Of a DNA stretch of 36,512 nucleotides, positions 24,715-35,300 are shown in pieces (position 1 is the stretch's first letter; each line of letters opens with the position of its first letter). A program made the translations under genes and the position numbers. The notes beneath the pieces were generated by a model that worked only from the letters and a program-made list of their open reading frames with translations, searched no databases and was not told the DNA's origin. Origin of the DNA: Ignavibacteria bacterium (GTDB lineage Bacteria > Bacteroidota > Ignavibacteria > Ignavibacteriales > Melioribacteraceae); assembly GCA_012719345.1 (NCBI GenBank), contig JAAYAN010000176.1, positions 1-36,512 of the forward strand. The letters are read 5' to 3'.

Positions 24715-25242
24715 TTATGAATTATTTGATTGCGTTTCGGAAGTTCCAGATAATTCGCTGCTTCCAGCTTCCTGAAATACCTCCAGTTCTTCTGAAGAGA
24801 ATATTTTATCGATATCGAGTATCATTATAAAATTTTCATCGCGTTTACCCATTCCCATAATAAAATTTGCTTTATATCTGTTGCCTATGTTCGGAGCCGG
24901 CTCAATTTGATGAGGTTCTATATCAAATACTTCCTGAACTGAATCTGCCAGTGCGCCTATCACTATTTTTTCACCCTCAATCGATATTTCCAGAACAATA
25001 ATGCAGGTATCAATAGTGCGTTCGGTTTTGCTTAAGCCGAATTTCATACGTAAATCTATAACAGGTACCACGCTTCCTCGTAAGTTTATTACTCCGCTCA
25101 TAAAATCGGGCACTCTTGGAATTTTTGTAATTGTTGTGAATTCCAAAACTTCGTGGACTTTAGCAACATCAACTGCAAATATTTCCTCATCCAGGTTGAA
25201 AGACAAATAAGGCTTTGTTTCTGTGATTGCAGGTATACTCAT
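24715..25242 (-). CDS. cheW: CheW, receptor-kinase coupling protein
   Basis: The 175-residue protein carries the CheW fold: YLSFNLDEEIFAVDVAKVHE, then IPRVPDFMSGVINLRGSVVP (the family's RG-containing signature), IDLRMKFGL and IVIGALADSVQEVFDI. It joins CheA to MCP tips in the chemosensory array. A short Ser/Thr/Glu-rich tail (SSEELEVFQEAGSSELSGTS) extends beyond the domain. It follows the second receiver gene by 26 bases. Confidence 0.95.
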   Translation of the reverse strand: MSIPAITETKPYLSFNLDEEIFAVDVAKVHEVLEFTTITKIPRVPDFMSGVINLRGSVVPVIDLRMKFGLSKTERTIDTCIIVLEISIEGEKIVIGALADSVQEVFDIEPHQIEPAPNIGNRYKANFIMGMGKRDENFIMILDIDKIFSSEELEVFQEAGSSELSGTSETQSNNS

Positions 25243-25268
25243 TTGAGTTCTCCTTTTATATTACTTAA

Positions 25269-25682
25269 TCAAATTTCGTTATTCGGTAATTTTAGTCCCA
25301 ATTTTTCAATTGTTTCCCAAAATTTTTGTTTATCAAACGGTTTAACAACGTAGGCATCGGCACCGGATTTATAATATGATTCAACTACATTTTTAGGATC
25401 TCCCAAAGCTGTAATCATCATTATTTTCACTTCTTCCGAGCTCTTTAATCCCATAAGCTTCTCTTGTTCCCTTATGGCTTTTACGGATTCCTTACCATCC
25501 ATTAAAGGCATCATTATATCCATGCAAATAAGGTCGTAAGGTTCTTTTTCAATCCATGCCTGAAGAAATAACCGAATTGCTTCTTCTCCGTTAACAGCCT
25601 GATCTGTTTTTCCGGTTTTCGAAAGCATGTATTTTAGTACTTGTCGTATTGAATACTCATCATCTACTATAAGAGTTTTCAT
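25269..25682 (-). CDS. Single-domain response regulator (CheY-like)
   Basis: The 137-residue protein is one receiver domain with acidic pocket D7/D8, phospho-acceptor D55 (CMDIMMP), switch Thr (MMITALG) and Lys (VVKPFDKQ). No output domain is present. A small insertion (IREQEKLMGLKSSEEV) lies before the fourth strand. It starts inside the cheA stop (ATGA) and precedes cheW, so it is likely a CheA target. It differs from the other CheY in the operon, so one may act as phosphate sink or have a distinct target. Confidence 0.9.
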   Translation of the reverse strand: MKTLIVDDEYSIRQVLKYMLSKTGKTDQAVNGEEAIRLFLQAWIEKEPYDLICMDIMMPLMDGKESVKAIREQEKLMGLKSSEEVKIMMITALGDPKNVVESYYKSGADAYVVKPFDKQKFWETIEKLGLKLPNNEI

Positions 25683-27781
25683 TGTAATCTCCCGTAATTG
25701 TTTACAGAATCATTTTCTTCCCACTCAATCAATTTCAGCAAATCAAGAATAAGCGCAAGAGTTCCGTCGCCTAAAATTGTTGCCCCTGAAATCTCTTTTA
25801 TATTTTTATATACTTTTCCTAAAGATTTAATTACAGTCTGGTGTTCTCCGATTACCTGGTCAACAATAAAACCTATTCTCCTTTCGTTTACCTCTGTAAT
25901 AACAACCTGCTGTATTTCGGGTACTTGCCCGTCAATATTAAATTTTTCTCGGATATTAATATATGGCACTAAACTTCCCCTTACATTTGCCATTTTTCTT
26001 CCGCCCGATTTCTTAATTTCATCTTTTGTAAGCTCAACACATTCTTTAACTGTTGAAAGCGGAAATATGTAATAGCTGCTGGAAATCTTAACTAAAAGTC
26101 CTTCAATTATTGCTAAAGTTAAGGGGATGCGAAGAGTAATTACTGTACCTTTGTCTGCCTCACTTTTAATATCGAGCGATCCGCGAAGATTTTCGATTGC
26201 TTTGATAACTACGTCTGTACCTACTCCTCTTCCGCTGATATTTGTTATATTCTCGGCTGTGGAAAATCCAGGTTTTGTTATCAGTTGGAAAATTTCATTT
26301 TCCGTTAATTCAGCATCTTTGGAAATAATTCCTTTATCAACAGCTTTCTTTTTAATTTTTTCAGGATTTAATCCTGCACCGTCGTCGCTTACTTTTATCA
26401 AAACATCACCGCCCGAGTGTACTGCGCTCAATTTAATAACGCCCCGTGTCGATTTACCTTTTTTTCGTCTTTCTTCAGGCATTTCAATTCCATGATCTAT
26501 ACAGTTCCTAATTAAATGAACAAGCGGTTCATTTAATTTATCTATCACAGTTTTATCAAGTTCAGTTTCTGCTCCTTCCGTCTGAAGTTCTACCATTTTC
26601 CCTAATTCATTCGATAAATCCCTTACTAACCGCGAAAAATTAGCAAAGGTATTTCCTATCGGCATCATTCTTATTCCCATTGCATTATCGCGCAAATCTG
26701 TGGTCAATCTTTCAACTTCTTCGGAAATTAATGTTAAATCGTGCAGATTGTATTTTGCTGAAATCTGTGTAAGCCGAGATTGAACAGTTACAAGTTCGCC
26801 TACTAGATCAACAAGACGGTCAAGTTTTTCGCTGGAAACTTTAAGGTTTGATCCTGCAGCAGAATTTGATTTATTCTTTTCCTTTTTAGATTTATTTACT
26901 TCTGTCTCTTTTTCAGCAGCCGATTGCTGTATTTCATTTTTCTCGGTGATAGCGCAATCGCTTTGTTTTCTAATTTTACTTATGCAGTTTTCAATATCGG
27001 AAATGTTTTTATTGGACAAGCTGAAAACACATTCACATAGTTCTTCAAATTTAACATCCGGCACATTTTCTTCTTTTTCTGCTATTTTCTCAAATCTCAG
27101 TTCACACTGGTCTTCAACAAAAATAAAAACATCTCTAATCTCATTTTCTGTTCGGTCAGTTCTTAAAATAATACTCCATTCAGCATAGCAATATTCGGGA
27201 TTAAACTCATCCGGATTTATCTTACTATTTATTTCGCCAAAAATAATTGCCGCACCCATTCCTTTTAATTCTTCCAAAAGACATAAAGGATTAGTTCCGG
27301 TAAGAAAAATATTTTGTTCCGGTTTAAAGAATATATTTATAAGTTTTTCATTCGAAATCTCCTTAGCAATTTCTTCGTTATTCTTTTCAATCTCAGTTTC
27401 ACAATACTCTTTTACCATTTTGCGAAAACTGTTAACTATCTGGATTGCCTTAATTTCATCTTCAGCAGAAGTCTGTTCAGTATTTTTAAGAAAAATTTTA
27501 ATAATATCGCAAGATTGTAAAGTAAGATTTATAAGTTCTTTTGTTATTTTTATTTTCCCGTCTCTTACAAAATCGAAGACCGTTTCTATTTCGTGCGTAA
27601 AACGGGCAATATCCTCAAACCCGAACATCGCTCCCGAGCCCTTTATAGTATGCAAAGCACGAAATGCTCTGTTAATAAGATCAGTGTCTTCGGGAGATAT
27701 CTCAAGCTCGAGGAGTGAACTTTCCAATTCTGAAAGCAATTCTTCGGCTTCTGCTATATACGCTTCACTGTGAATATCCAT
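25679..27781 (-). CDS. cheA: CheA, chemotaxis histidine kinase
   Basis: The 700-residue protein has an HPt (P1) domain with the phospho-acceptor His44 (ALHTIKGSGAMFGF), a middle region (about 150-240) resembling a CheY-binding P2-type domain, the dimerisation helices (about 315-375, LDRLVDLVGELVTVQSRL), an HATPase (P4, about 380-560) with N box LIRNCIDHGIEMP, D-x-G loop DDGAGLNPEKI and ISGRGVGTDVV, and a C-terminal CheW-like P5 domain (about 560-690). It autophosphorylates and passes phosphate to CheY and CheB. It lies between the two receiver genes, 14 bases after the CheY gene. Confidence 0.96.
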   Translation of the reverse strand: MDIHSEAYIAEAEELLSELESSLLELEISPEDTDLINRAFRALHTIKGSGAMFGFEDIARFTHEIETVFDFVRDGKIKITKELINLTLQSCDIIKIFLKNTEQTSAEDEIKAIQIVNSFRKMVKEYCETEIEKNNEEIAKEISNEKLINIFFKPEQNIFLTGTNPLCLLEELKGMGAAIIFGEINSKINPDEFNPEYCYAEWSIILRTDRTENEIRDVFIFVEDQCELRFEKIAEKEENVPDVKFEELCECVFSLSNKNISDIENCISKIRKQSDCAITEKNEIQQSAAEKETEVNKSKKEKNKSNSAAGSNLKVSSEKLDRLVDLVGELVTVQSRLTQISAKYNLHDLTLISEEVERLTTDLRDNAMGIRMMPIGNTFANFSRLVRDLSNELGKMVELQTEGAETELDKTVIDKLNEPLVHLIRNCIDHGIEMPEERRKKGKSTRGVIKLSAVHSGGDVLIKVSDDGAGLNPEKIKKKAVDKGIISKDAELTENEIFQLITKPGFSTAENITNISGRGVGTDVVIKAIENLRGSLDIKSEADKGTVITLRIPLTLAIIEGLLVKISSSYYIFPLSTVKECVELTKDEIKKSGGRKMANVRGSLVPYINIREKFNIDGQVPEIQQVVITEVNERRIGFIVDQVIGEHQTVIKSLGKVYKNIKEISGATILGDGTLALILDLLKLIEWEENDSVNNYGRLQ

Positions 27782-27795
27782 AAGTACTCTTTATT

Positions 27796-28164
27796 TTAAG
27801 AACCCAATATTTTCTTTGTTACTTCCACCAGCTGTTCGGGACGAAAAGGTTTAACAATCCAGCCGGTTGCTCCGGCTTGTTTGCCTTGCATTTTTTTATC
27901 ATTCTGAGATTCGGTTGTTATCATAATTATTGGCAGAAATTTATTTGCCGTGCTGCTTCTTATATGCTTTATCAGCTGTATTCCGTCAACAAACGGCATA
28001 TTTAAATCGGTAAAAACCAGGTTTACAATATTGCTTTCTAATTTTGTTATAGCGTCTCTTCCGTCGGTTGCTTCAATTACTGAATATCCTGCATCTTCAA
28101 GCGTAAATCTTATCATCTGCCTTACACTTGCCGAATCGTCAACTGTCAAGATTACTTTTTTCAT
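27796..28164 (-). CDS. cheY: CheY, chemotaxis response regulator
   Basis: The 122-residue protein is one receiver domain very close to classical CheY: D9/D10, D53 in VFTDLNMPFVDG, switch Thr in MITTESQ and Lys in IVKPFRPEQ. It lies 8 bases after the STAS gene and 14 before cheA. This makes it the best candidate for the motor- or output-binding regulator of the pathway, though no flagellar or pilus genes are visible. Confidence 0.94.
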   Translation of the reverse strand: MKKVILTVDDSASVRQMIRFTLEDAGYSVIEATDGRDAITKLESNIVNLVFTDLNMPFVDGIQLIKHIRSSTANKFLPIIMITTESQNDKKMQGKQAGATGWIVKPFRPEQLVEVTKKILGS

Positions 28165-28172
28165 AAAAACCT

Positions 28173-28472
28173 TTATAATTTAGTTAATGATTCAAGCTGA
28201 TTTTCAAAACCTGCTTGGGATATTGTTTCGGATAGAACCGGACTATTACCTGCATTGATTATCAATTTTTTATTATTCTTCTTAAAGTATAAATCTGCAT
28301 AATAAACAAGCTGCAAAAAGGATACATCTATCAAGTCGGCATTTTCAATATTTAAATGTATCTCATTTATTTCGGGTAAAACCGTTTGCAGCTGCTTATT
28401 AATTTCTTCTGCTCTGCTTATTGTGAGCTGCCCTTCTAAGTTTATTGTAATCTTTGTTTCTTTGTTTTTCAT
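28173..28472 (-). CDS. STAS-domain protein
   Basis: The 99-residue protein shows the STAS pattern: ITINLEGQLTISRAEEINKQ, LNIENADLIDVSFLQLVYYA (the position of the conserved Ser/Thr in the SpoIIAA fold) and KLIINAGNSPVLSETISQAG. The Ser in DVSFLQ sits where STAS proteins of the anti-anti-sigma type are phosphorylated. Small STAS proteins next to cheA occur in several chemotaxis operons; their role is not established. It lies between the soluble MCP-like gene and cheY. Confidence 0.82.
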   Translation of the reverse strand: MKNKETKITINLEGQLTISRAEEINKQLQTVLPEINEIHLNIENADLIDVSFLQLVYYADLYFKKNNKKLIINAGNSPVLSETISQAGFENQLESLTKL

Positions 28473-28480
28473 TTTATTTC

Positions 28481-30271
28481 CTAAAAAAACTCTATATTGC
28501 TTTCGTTTGATTCTGTATCGTTATCATTTATATGCTCTTTATAATTGACGCTATTTCCGTTTTTAGTATAGAACGATTTATGAATATCTCTCTCGGATTT
28601 CATCGAATAATTTTTTTCGAGAAAATTAAATGCTTTGTTTTCCCCCGTCAATTTCAGGTTGGCATTTTTTCCTGTCTGGCTTATAACTTCCTTCATTATT
28701 TCTTCAACTGCATTTAACGAATAATTAAATAATTCTTCAATTCTCAGGTTTCCAAGCAATTTTGATATTTCAGTACTAAGCTCTTTAACTTCGAAATTAA
28801 GATTTTGATTTATTATTTTTATGCTCGAGTTTACATCTTCGGCTTTACCAGTAAGTCTGTCCAGAACAAGCGTCATCTCATCAAGTTCTTTTGTGTTTTT
28901 TTCTGTTTCATTCGAAATCCCTTTTCTTAAGGATTGAGATATTTCGGTAATTCCTAAGATTGTTTCGTCGATATTTTTTATTTGCTCGGCTGTATCAATT
29001 GAAAGTTCCCTTATCGAACTCGCCAAAACCGATAATGCAGCTCCGCGGCTTCCCAGTTTTGCTGTTTTAACAATTGCGTTTAGTGAAATCAGTTCAATTT
29101 CAAGTCCAGCCATTTTAATATCATTCAGAAGTGAAGAAATTTTTTCAATCGTATCGGCACTGGAACTTACAGCATCCACAAGTTCTTTATTTGTCTGCAA
29201 ATTTTCTTTTAGCGAAAGATTTACCGTTTTTATTTTTTGCTGAATCTCTGTTAAAACTGTAGAATTCTGATTCCCTGTAATTCCGGTAATCGACTGCGAA
29301 AATGAAATAAAATCAGTAACATCTTGCTGGAGACTGCCCAATCCGTTCTTTATTTCCGAAGAAGCTTTCCGGATACTCTCGCGTGTTTGAAAAAGCTGGT
29401 TCAATTGAAGGCGCATCATTTCATTTATTACAGATGCTGATTCAACTATTTTTTCCTGATTTGGTTCTTCCAAATTTTGGTATCTGTCTGCAAGCTCTGT
29501 ATAAGCAGATTGAATATGTTCAATCTGCTGCCTTGTAATGTCGTGGAATTGAATTGCGGTTACAATTTTTCCGGCTTGTTTACTTATGATTTCCGATTTT
29601 CCAGGAATCATTTCAGCAATTTGAGCCGATTCCTGCTTCTTTTCGATAAGCTGTAAAAGTCCTTCTTCAACTTTCTTTATTATTTCATCTTTATTCGAAT
29701 TCCTTTCACAAATAACCTTATTTACTTTTTTTAAAGTATCTTCAATCATTTTATCGAGCTGAAGAGTAAGTTTAAAAGTTATATCCAGCTTACTTCTTAT
29801 AACTTCCGAAAGTTTTGTTACTTCCTCGGCAAGAATGTTAAATTCTTTGTTATCCGAATTAAGGCTTGCATCTTCAATTCGTATCGATATTCCGAGAATA
29901 TTTAAAAGTTTCACGCTTTTTTTGAATCCTTCGAGCGGTGAATAAATATCGCTTATATTTTTACGAATCTGCAAAAGTGTAGAATTGGCATTTGCAGTCA
30001 GTCCGTCAGTTTCGGCAGAATATTTTTCGAGATTTATTAAAAACAGGTTCAAGTTTTTTATTGTTTCTGTTATATCGTTACCGGAAAGTAATTCGGATAA
30101 TTGCAAAGAAATTCCTGGAATATCCTTTGATTTATTATAAAATTTTCTCAGATATTCGCCTGTTTCCAAAAATTCACTTTCAGAAATGCTGTTAAGTTTT
30201 CTTAATTCTTCATTTGCACTTAGAATCAAGCTTATCCAGTTTTCTATATTTTTCTGTTCGGCAGAATTCAA
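28481..30271 (-). CDS. Soluble MCP-like coiled-coil protein with altered signalling tip
   Basis: The 596-residue protein has no membrane segment or signal peptide and is almost all coiled coil. At about residues 385-420 it holds DIKMAGLEIELISLNAIVKT, then AKLGSRGAALSVLASSIREL. This aligns with the hairpin tip of MCP signalling domains ([16 protein letters not shown]...GFAVVA) but with key changes (IVKTAKLG in place of IEAARAGE). An earlier part (about 215-260, IAEMIPGKSEIISKQAGKIV, FHDITRQQIEHIQSAYTEL) resembles CheZ-like or cytoplasmic-receptor helices. It may be a soluble receptor or an adaptor, or possibly a phosphatase-like regulator. It begins the chemotaxis run and is 8 bases before the STAS gene. 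Confidence 0.65.
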   Translation of the reverse strand: MNSAEQKNIENWISLILSANEELRKLNSISESEFLETGEYLRKFYNKSKDIPGISLQLSELLSGNDITETIKNLNLFLINLEKYSAETDGLTANANSTLLQIRKNISDIYSPLEGFKKSVKLLNILGISIRIEDASLNSDNKEFNILAEEVTKLSEVIRSKLDITFKLTLQLDKMIEDTLKKVNKVICERNSNKDEIIKKVEEGLLQLIEKKQESAQIAEMIPGKSEIISKQAGKIVTAIQFHDITRQQIEHIQSAYTELADRYQNLEEPNQEKIVESASVINEMMRLQLNQLFQTRESIRKASSEIKNGLGSLQQDVTDFISFSQSITGITGNQNSTVLTEIQQKIKTVNLSLKENLQTNKELVDAVSSSADTIEKISSLLNDIKMAGLEIELISLNAIVKTAKLGSRGAALSVLASSIRELSIDTAEQIKNIDETILGITEISQSLRKGISNETEKNTKELDEMTLVLDRLTGKAEDVNSSIKIINQNLNFEVKELSTEISKLLGNLRIEELFNYSLNAVEEIMKEVISQTGKNANLKLTGENKAFNFLEKNYSMKSERDIHKSFYTKNGNSVNYKEHINDNDTESNESNIEFF

Positions 30272-30289
30272 ATTTTTACCATCTTTTTA

Positions 30290-31348
30290 TTAAGAAATAA
30301 TTGGAAACGAAAGTACTATTATTACATTTCTCTCGATACTGCATTCTATTTTTATTATTCCGTGGCAAAGACTCATAATTTTTTTCACAATTGCCAAACC
30401 AAGTCCGTTACCCTGCTGCTGAATTTTTTCTCTGCCGTGCTGAACAAACGGGACAATATCATTTCCGTTTTTTACCGGGAAATCTATTTTACTTTTATTT
30501 GTAACAGTCAGATTATAAAAACCATCCGCTATTGCAGCTTCTATATTAATTTTCTCTCCAAATTCCGAAAATTTTAAGGCATTTTCAATTAATTCCGAAA
30601 TGCAAAACTTGAAATATTCTTTGTTAATTTTCAGATAGGTTTCATCAATTTGCAAAGTATTTATATTGGCAGAATCGAATTTCCCAAAAACATTATTGAA
30701 TATTTCGGAAACCGGATATGCTTTATCCTGAAGAATATTATCCTTTTCGGTTTTAACCGTTATTTCGGAAAATATTATGAATTTTTCAATTCGGTTATAA
30801 AGTCTTAACCCCGATTCTTCAACAAGTTTTAACATTTCGATAACTTCATTTTGTTTAAAAGAATCGAATTCGGTTAATAGCATCTGCGTAAAACCTATTA
30901 TAGAAACAAGCGGGGTACGAAGCTCGTGAGGAATATAAAAGGAAATATTTGAAGCAATTTCGTCAATTTTCGCATTTCTTTTTTTGCTTTTTTCAAGCCG
31001 TATTTTAACAGCGCTCAGCAAATCTTTTGCTCTGAATGGTTTGATTATATAATCATCAGCCCCCTTATTCATTCCTATACGGATATCATTATAATCAGCT
31101 TTGGCGGTAAGGTAAATAAAAGGAATATACCCCGAATCGTTTTGACTTATTTTTTCCATTAATTGATAGCCGTCCACTTCCGGCATCATAATATCCGAGA
31201 TAATAAGATCGGGTGTTTTTGTTTTTAGAATATCGATTGCCTGATTGCCGTTTGAAGCGCTTAAAACCGAATAACCGCTGTTCGACAGCAAATCTATTAA
31301 ACCGCTTCTTACCGAAATTTCATCTTCTACAACTAAAATTGTTTCCAT
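30290..31348 (-). CDS. Receiver-histidine kinase protein (REC-HisKA-HATPase)
   Basis: The 352-residue protein starts with a receiver domain (D9, phospho-acceptor D52 in IISDIMMPEVDG, K103), followed by the HisKA phospho-accepting helix with the H box FYIPHELRTPLVSIIGFTQM (His near 141) and an HATPase with N box ELIENALKFSEF and G box GNGLGLAIVKKIM. This REC-first layout lets a partner phosphorylate it and change kinase activity. It has no membrane helix. It follows the LytTR regulator by about 120 bases and precedes the MCP-like gene by 18, so it may belong to the chemotaxis transcript. Confidence 0.9.
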   Translation of the reverse strand: METILVVEDEISVRSGLIDLLSNSGYSVLSASNGNQAIDILKTKTPDLIISDIMMPEVDGYQLMEKISQNDSGYIPFIYLTAKADYNDIRIGMNKGADDYIIKPFRAKDLLSAVKIRLEKSKKRNAKIDEIASNISFYIPHELRTPLVSIIGFTQMLLTEFDSFKQNEVIEMLKLVEESGLRLYNRIEKFIIFSEITVKTEKDNILQDKAYPVSEIFNNVFGKFDSANINTLQIDETYLKINKEYFKFCISELIENALKFSEFGEKINIEAAIADGFYNLTVTNKSKIDFPVKNGNDIVPFVQHGREKIQQQGNGLGLAIVKKIMSLCHGIIKIECSIERNVIIVLSFPIIS

Positions 31349-31469
31349 TTGAACCTGAAATAAAATAATTACAAAAGTATTTTCGAAATTGTATTCAGGT
31401 ATTAAAAAGATATTAAATGAATGGCGTTTTTTAGAACTTGACGGTTTGTTTTTGCAGTAAACGGTTGTT

Positions 31470-32228
31470 TCAAGCTGATAATTTTTCTTTTATTTTTGAA
31501 AGATAGCGGCGGCTGGATATAAGAGTTTCGGGATAATTTTGAATTTTTATAAAAAAATTACCTTTACAGCCTTTTTCAATGCTGCTGATTTTATTGATGT
31601 TAACAAGGTATGATCTGTGAATTCTTAAAAATGCTGAATTGGGAAGTATTTTTTCCCAATCCTTTAACACACGTCTTACAAGCATTGGTTTTTTAGAATC
31701 GGTAAACACATTTGAATATTCGCCTTCGGCTATTATGCAGTTAATGCTGTTGAAAGAAATTATTTGAGTTGTATTATTATATTTCAGAAGAATTTTATCT
31801 TCAATATTTTTTTGCTTATTACCAAGTGTGTTGTTTTTATCTGTTTTATTAAGTTTCCTGTATTTAGAAAGTCGTGTTTCAACTGCATTAATCAATTCCG
31901 AAGCCTTATAAGGTTTTGTTATATAATCGTCAGCACCCAAAGTCATTCCTTTTCTGAAATCTTCGGGATTTGATTTTGAAGTAAGAAAAATAAACGGAAT
32001 TCCAGAAGAATTGGAATTATTAATCTGCTCTATCACATTATAACCGTCAACACCAGGCATCATTATATCGCAAATAATTAAGTCTGGTTTTATTTCTTTA
32101 GAAAGCGTTATGCCTTCCCGCCCGTCTGCAGTAGTAAAAACCAGGTAACCGTAATTTGTAAGCAACTCAAACAAGTTGGTTCGGATGCTGTATTCATCTT
32201 CGATAATAAGTATTTTTTCTTTTTTCAT
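31470..32228 (-). CDS. LytTR-family response regulator
   Basis: The 252-residue protein has a receiver domain (acidic pocket E10/D11, phospho-acceptor D54 in IICDIMMPGVDG, Lys in ITKPYKASELI) and a C-terminal LytTR DNA-binding domain (about 150-250: IISFNSINCIIAEGEYSNVF, SAFLRIHRSYLVNINKISSI). LytTR proteins bind DNA through beta strands. Its receiver is notably similar to that of the neighbouring REC-histidine kinase, so they may be related by duplication. It is probably phosphorylated by the large PAS kinase upstream. Confidence 0.92.
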   Translation of the reverse strand: MKKEKILIIEDEYSIRTNLFELLTNYGYLVFTTADGREGITLSKEIKPDLIICDIMMPGVDGYNVIEQINNSNSSGIPFIFLTSKSNPEDFRKGMTLGADDYITKPYKASELINAVETRLSKYRKLNKTDKNNTLGNKQKNIEDKILLKYNNTTQIISFNSINCIIAEGEYSNVFTDSKKPMLVRRVLKDWEKILPNSAFLRIHRSYLVNINKISSIEKGCKGNFFIKIQNYPETLISSRRYLSKIKEKLSA

Positions 32229-32329
32229 TTACCGCCGGTTTGCAACTATAATAAACAAGGTTAATACTTTTAGTTGTTTTAAATTTACTTACTTTTCAAA
32301 AGTCAGTCCATAATTTTTTATCGGCTTAT

Positions 32330-35300
32330 TTAATCTATTGGAATTAAAATTGTAAATTTCGTTCCAACTCCTTTTTGCGAATTAAAATCGAACAGACCCT
32401 TATGGGCATCCACTGCTTTTTTCACAATTGCTAAACCAAGACCGGTGCCGGGTTTATCCCCAATATTTCCTCCTCGGAAAAAAGGCTCAAATATTCTTTT
32501 CTGATCTTCAGTATCAATTCCATATCCATTATCTTCAACTGTAATTTCTAAATGACCGCTTATAAGTTCTTTAATTCGGAGATAAATTTTTCCGTCTTTT
32601 GGGGTATACTTAATGGCATTTGAAATCAGATTTATTATTAACTGTCTGATTAGTTTTTCATCTATCAAGTATTCTTCTTTCTGCGGATCATAAATATAAG
32701 TAAGTTCATGATCAAACAGCGGATCGTTTTTACAATTTTCAATAATCTCGCTGCAAACTTTCTTTAAGTTAGTAATTCGAGGATGGAAATTATTCTTTTT
32801 AAAATCACCGCTTGATAAAACAAGAACATCATTAATAAGCGAGGTCATTTCCTGTACAGAAAATTGAATTTTATTTATATGTTCAAGGTATTTGTCTTCG
32901 TTCCATTTCCGTCCGAACATTTCAAGCAAATCTGCCGATGAAAGGATTGCAGTTAGCGGCGTACGGAATTCGTGCGATGCCATCGAAATAAAATTTGTTT
33001 TAAGTTCACCCAGTTCTTTTTCTCTTTCAAGTGATTCTTCGAGACTTATTTCAAGTTTTCTTCTTTCTGTTATATCCCGCCCGAAAGCAATAACCGAGGA
33101 AATTTCATCCTCATCTTCAAATTCGGGCATAAATATCCAATCAGTATAAATCCCTGAGGGATATTCAAGTTCTGTGCGGGATATTTTTCTACTGCGAATA
33201 GTACTTTCAATTAAATTGTCAATAAAGTCAATCAGAACATTTGATGTATTTAGATCCCTTAAAGATGAAAAAACAATTCTCTTTACATCTAGTCCAAGCA
33301 TATTGGCAAATTCCGGATTTCCATATAGAATTTTAAAATCTTTATCAATTCTCAGTATATAATCCTTTGAAGTATCGGAAAGTTTTCTGAACCTTTCCTC
33401 AGATTGGAAAAGCTCTTCAGTTCGTTTTTTTACTAGTATTTCAAGTTGCGAGCGGTATTTGTTTAACTCTTTTTCGGCTTCACGCCTGTCCGTAATATCG
33501 TGTACAATGCAATAAATAAAAGGTCTTTTTTCGATAATAATATTTCCGGCAAATATTTCTACGTCGCGTTCTGCATTGTTTGAAGTTTTATGCTTTGCTA
33601 AGAAATATTTTCTTGCAAAATCTCTTTGCTTTATTATTTCATCCATTATTTTTTGTGTTGGATATATGTTCAAATCGAAGTAACTCATTTTAAGTAAAAC
33701 AGATTTTTGGTATCCGTAATATTTGCAAGCCATTTTATTTGCATCGGTAATTATTCCTGTTTCAGGATTAAATAAAAGCATCACTGCCGAACTTCCTTCA
33801 AATATACTTCTATACCTGTCTTCGCTGTATTTAAGTTCTTCTTCAATCTTTTTACGTTGAAGTATTTTCCAAAAATTATCTATCAATAACTCAACTACTT
33901 CCGCATCCTCTTTAAGAAATTCTCCTTTTTTATTAATTAATCCTATTATTGCCTTCATCCTGCGCTTTTCAAAAATAGGAATAACAAGTTCATTGTAAAC
34001 TTCAATATTCTGACCTAAATAACTGGTTCTATTTTCCTTAATATTACTCTTCCAGATACTTTTTCTTTTATTAATGCATTCTTTCCAAATTTCAGGGATA
34101 TCACCTTCTTTTTCAATAAATTTTTCTTTATTTAATTCTGAATTATTTTTATTTGATATCCATATTTTAAAAGTATTGATGTTATTCTTTTTTTCAACAA
34201 ACACAATATAAAAGCTTTCATTCTGAAATGTTTTTTCGAACTGTTTGAAAGTATTCTTTACCATTCCTTCAACAGTAAGTTCATCCTGTATCTGATTAAG
34301 TTCGGCTACATAACTTAAAACCTCGTTAATTTTTTCCTGCTTGGTTATATTTGTAACAATTCCGGCTCTTTGGCATACTTTTCCGCTTTCATCTAATATT
34401 GCAAATGATTTAACCCGGATCCATCTAATATTTCCACTAGGGCTGATTACCCTGAACTTATCATCCAGATATGTTTTATCTAAAAATTTAAGATTCTGAA
34501 AAATATTAATAATTTTGTCTCTATCATCCGGATGAATATTAGGGGCTAAGTCTAATGGGTTCTCATAAAGTCTTTTACGCGATACATTAAATATTTCAGG
34601 ATATGCTTTGTTTATGTAAACAAATTTTAAGGTCGCAATGTCAATTATCCAAAACCCTGCATCAACGTTTTCTGCAAATTGTCTTATCATTTCTTCGCTT
34701 TCTTTAAGTGCAATTTCTGCTTTTTTTCTGTTGGTTATGTCCGAAATAACAACAGCAAATTGACCTGGTTTTGGTGAAAATGAATTCACCTCGAAATATT
34801 TATCAAGCTCAACTGTGTAATTTTCGTAAAACTTGGTTGTCCCTTTTAATGCTACTTCTCCATAGATTTCTATCCAATAGTTCTCAGTTTTGGGTAGAAT
34901 TTCTTTTACTGTTTTTCCTAAAACCTTATTTGATTTTAATCCTGTAATTTTTTCGAAAGCGGGATTGACCACTAAGAATCTGTAATCGACAGGTTTATTT
35001 TCGGAGTTAGTTATTATTTCGTGCAGAGCAAAACCCTGTGTAATGTTTTCGAAAAGCAGCCTGTATTTTTCTTCGCTTTCCTGTAATTGGTATTTCGATT
35101 TGTTGTTTTCTGTTATATCAAGTATAAAATGTAAAAAACATTTTTCATTTGCCAGCTCAATGCTTTCTGCCGAAACTCTAAAATCGCGTATTTCACCGGA
35201 TTTAATTCTGAACTGCGTTTCAAAATCAACTATTTTCCCACCTGAAATCAGTTTTTTGATGTATTTTTCTCTATCCTCCGGCTTTAACCATAAATTAAGT

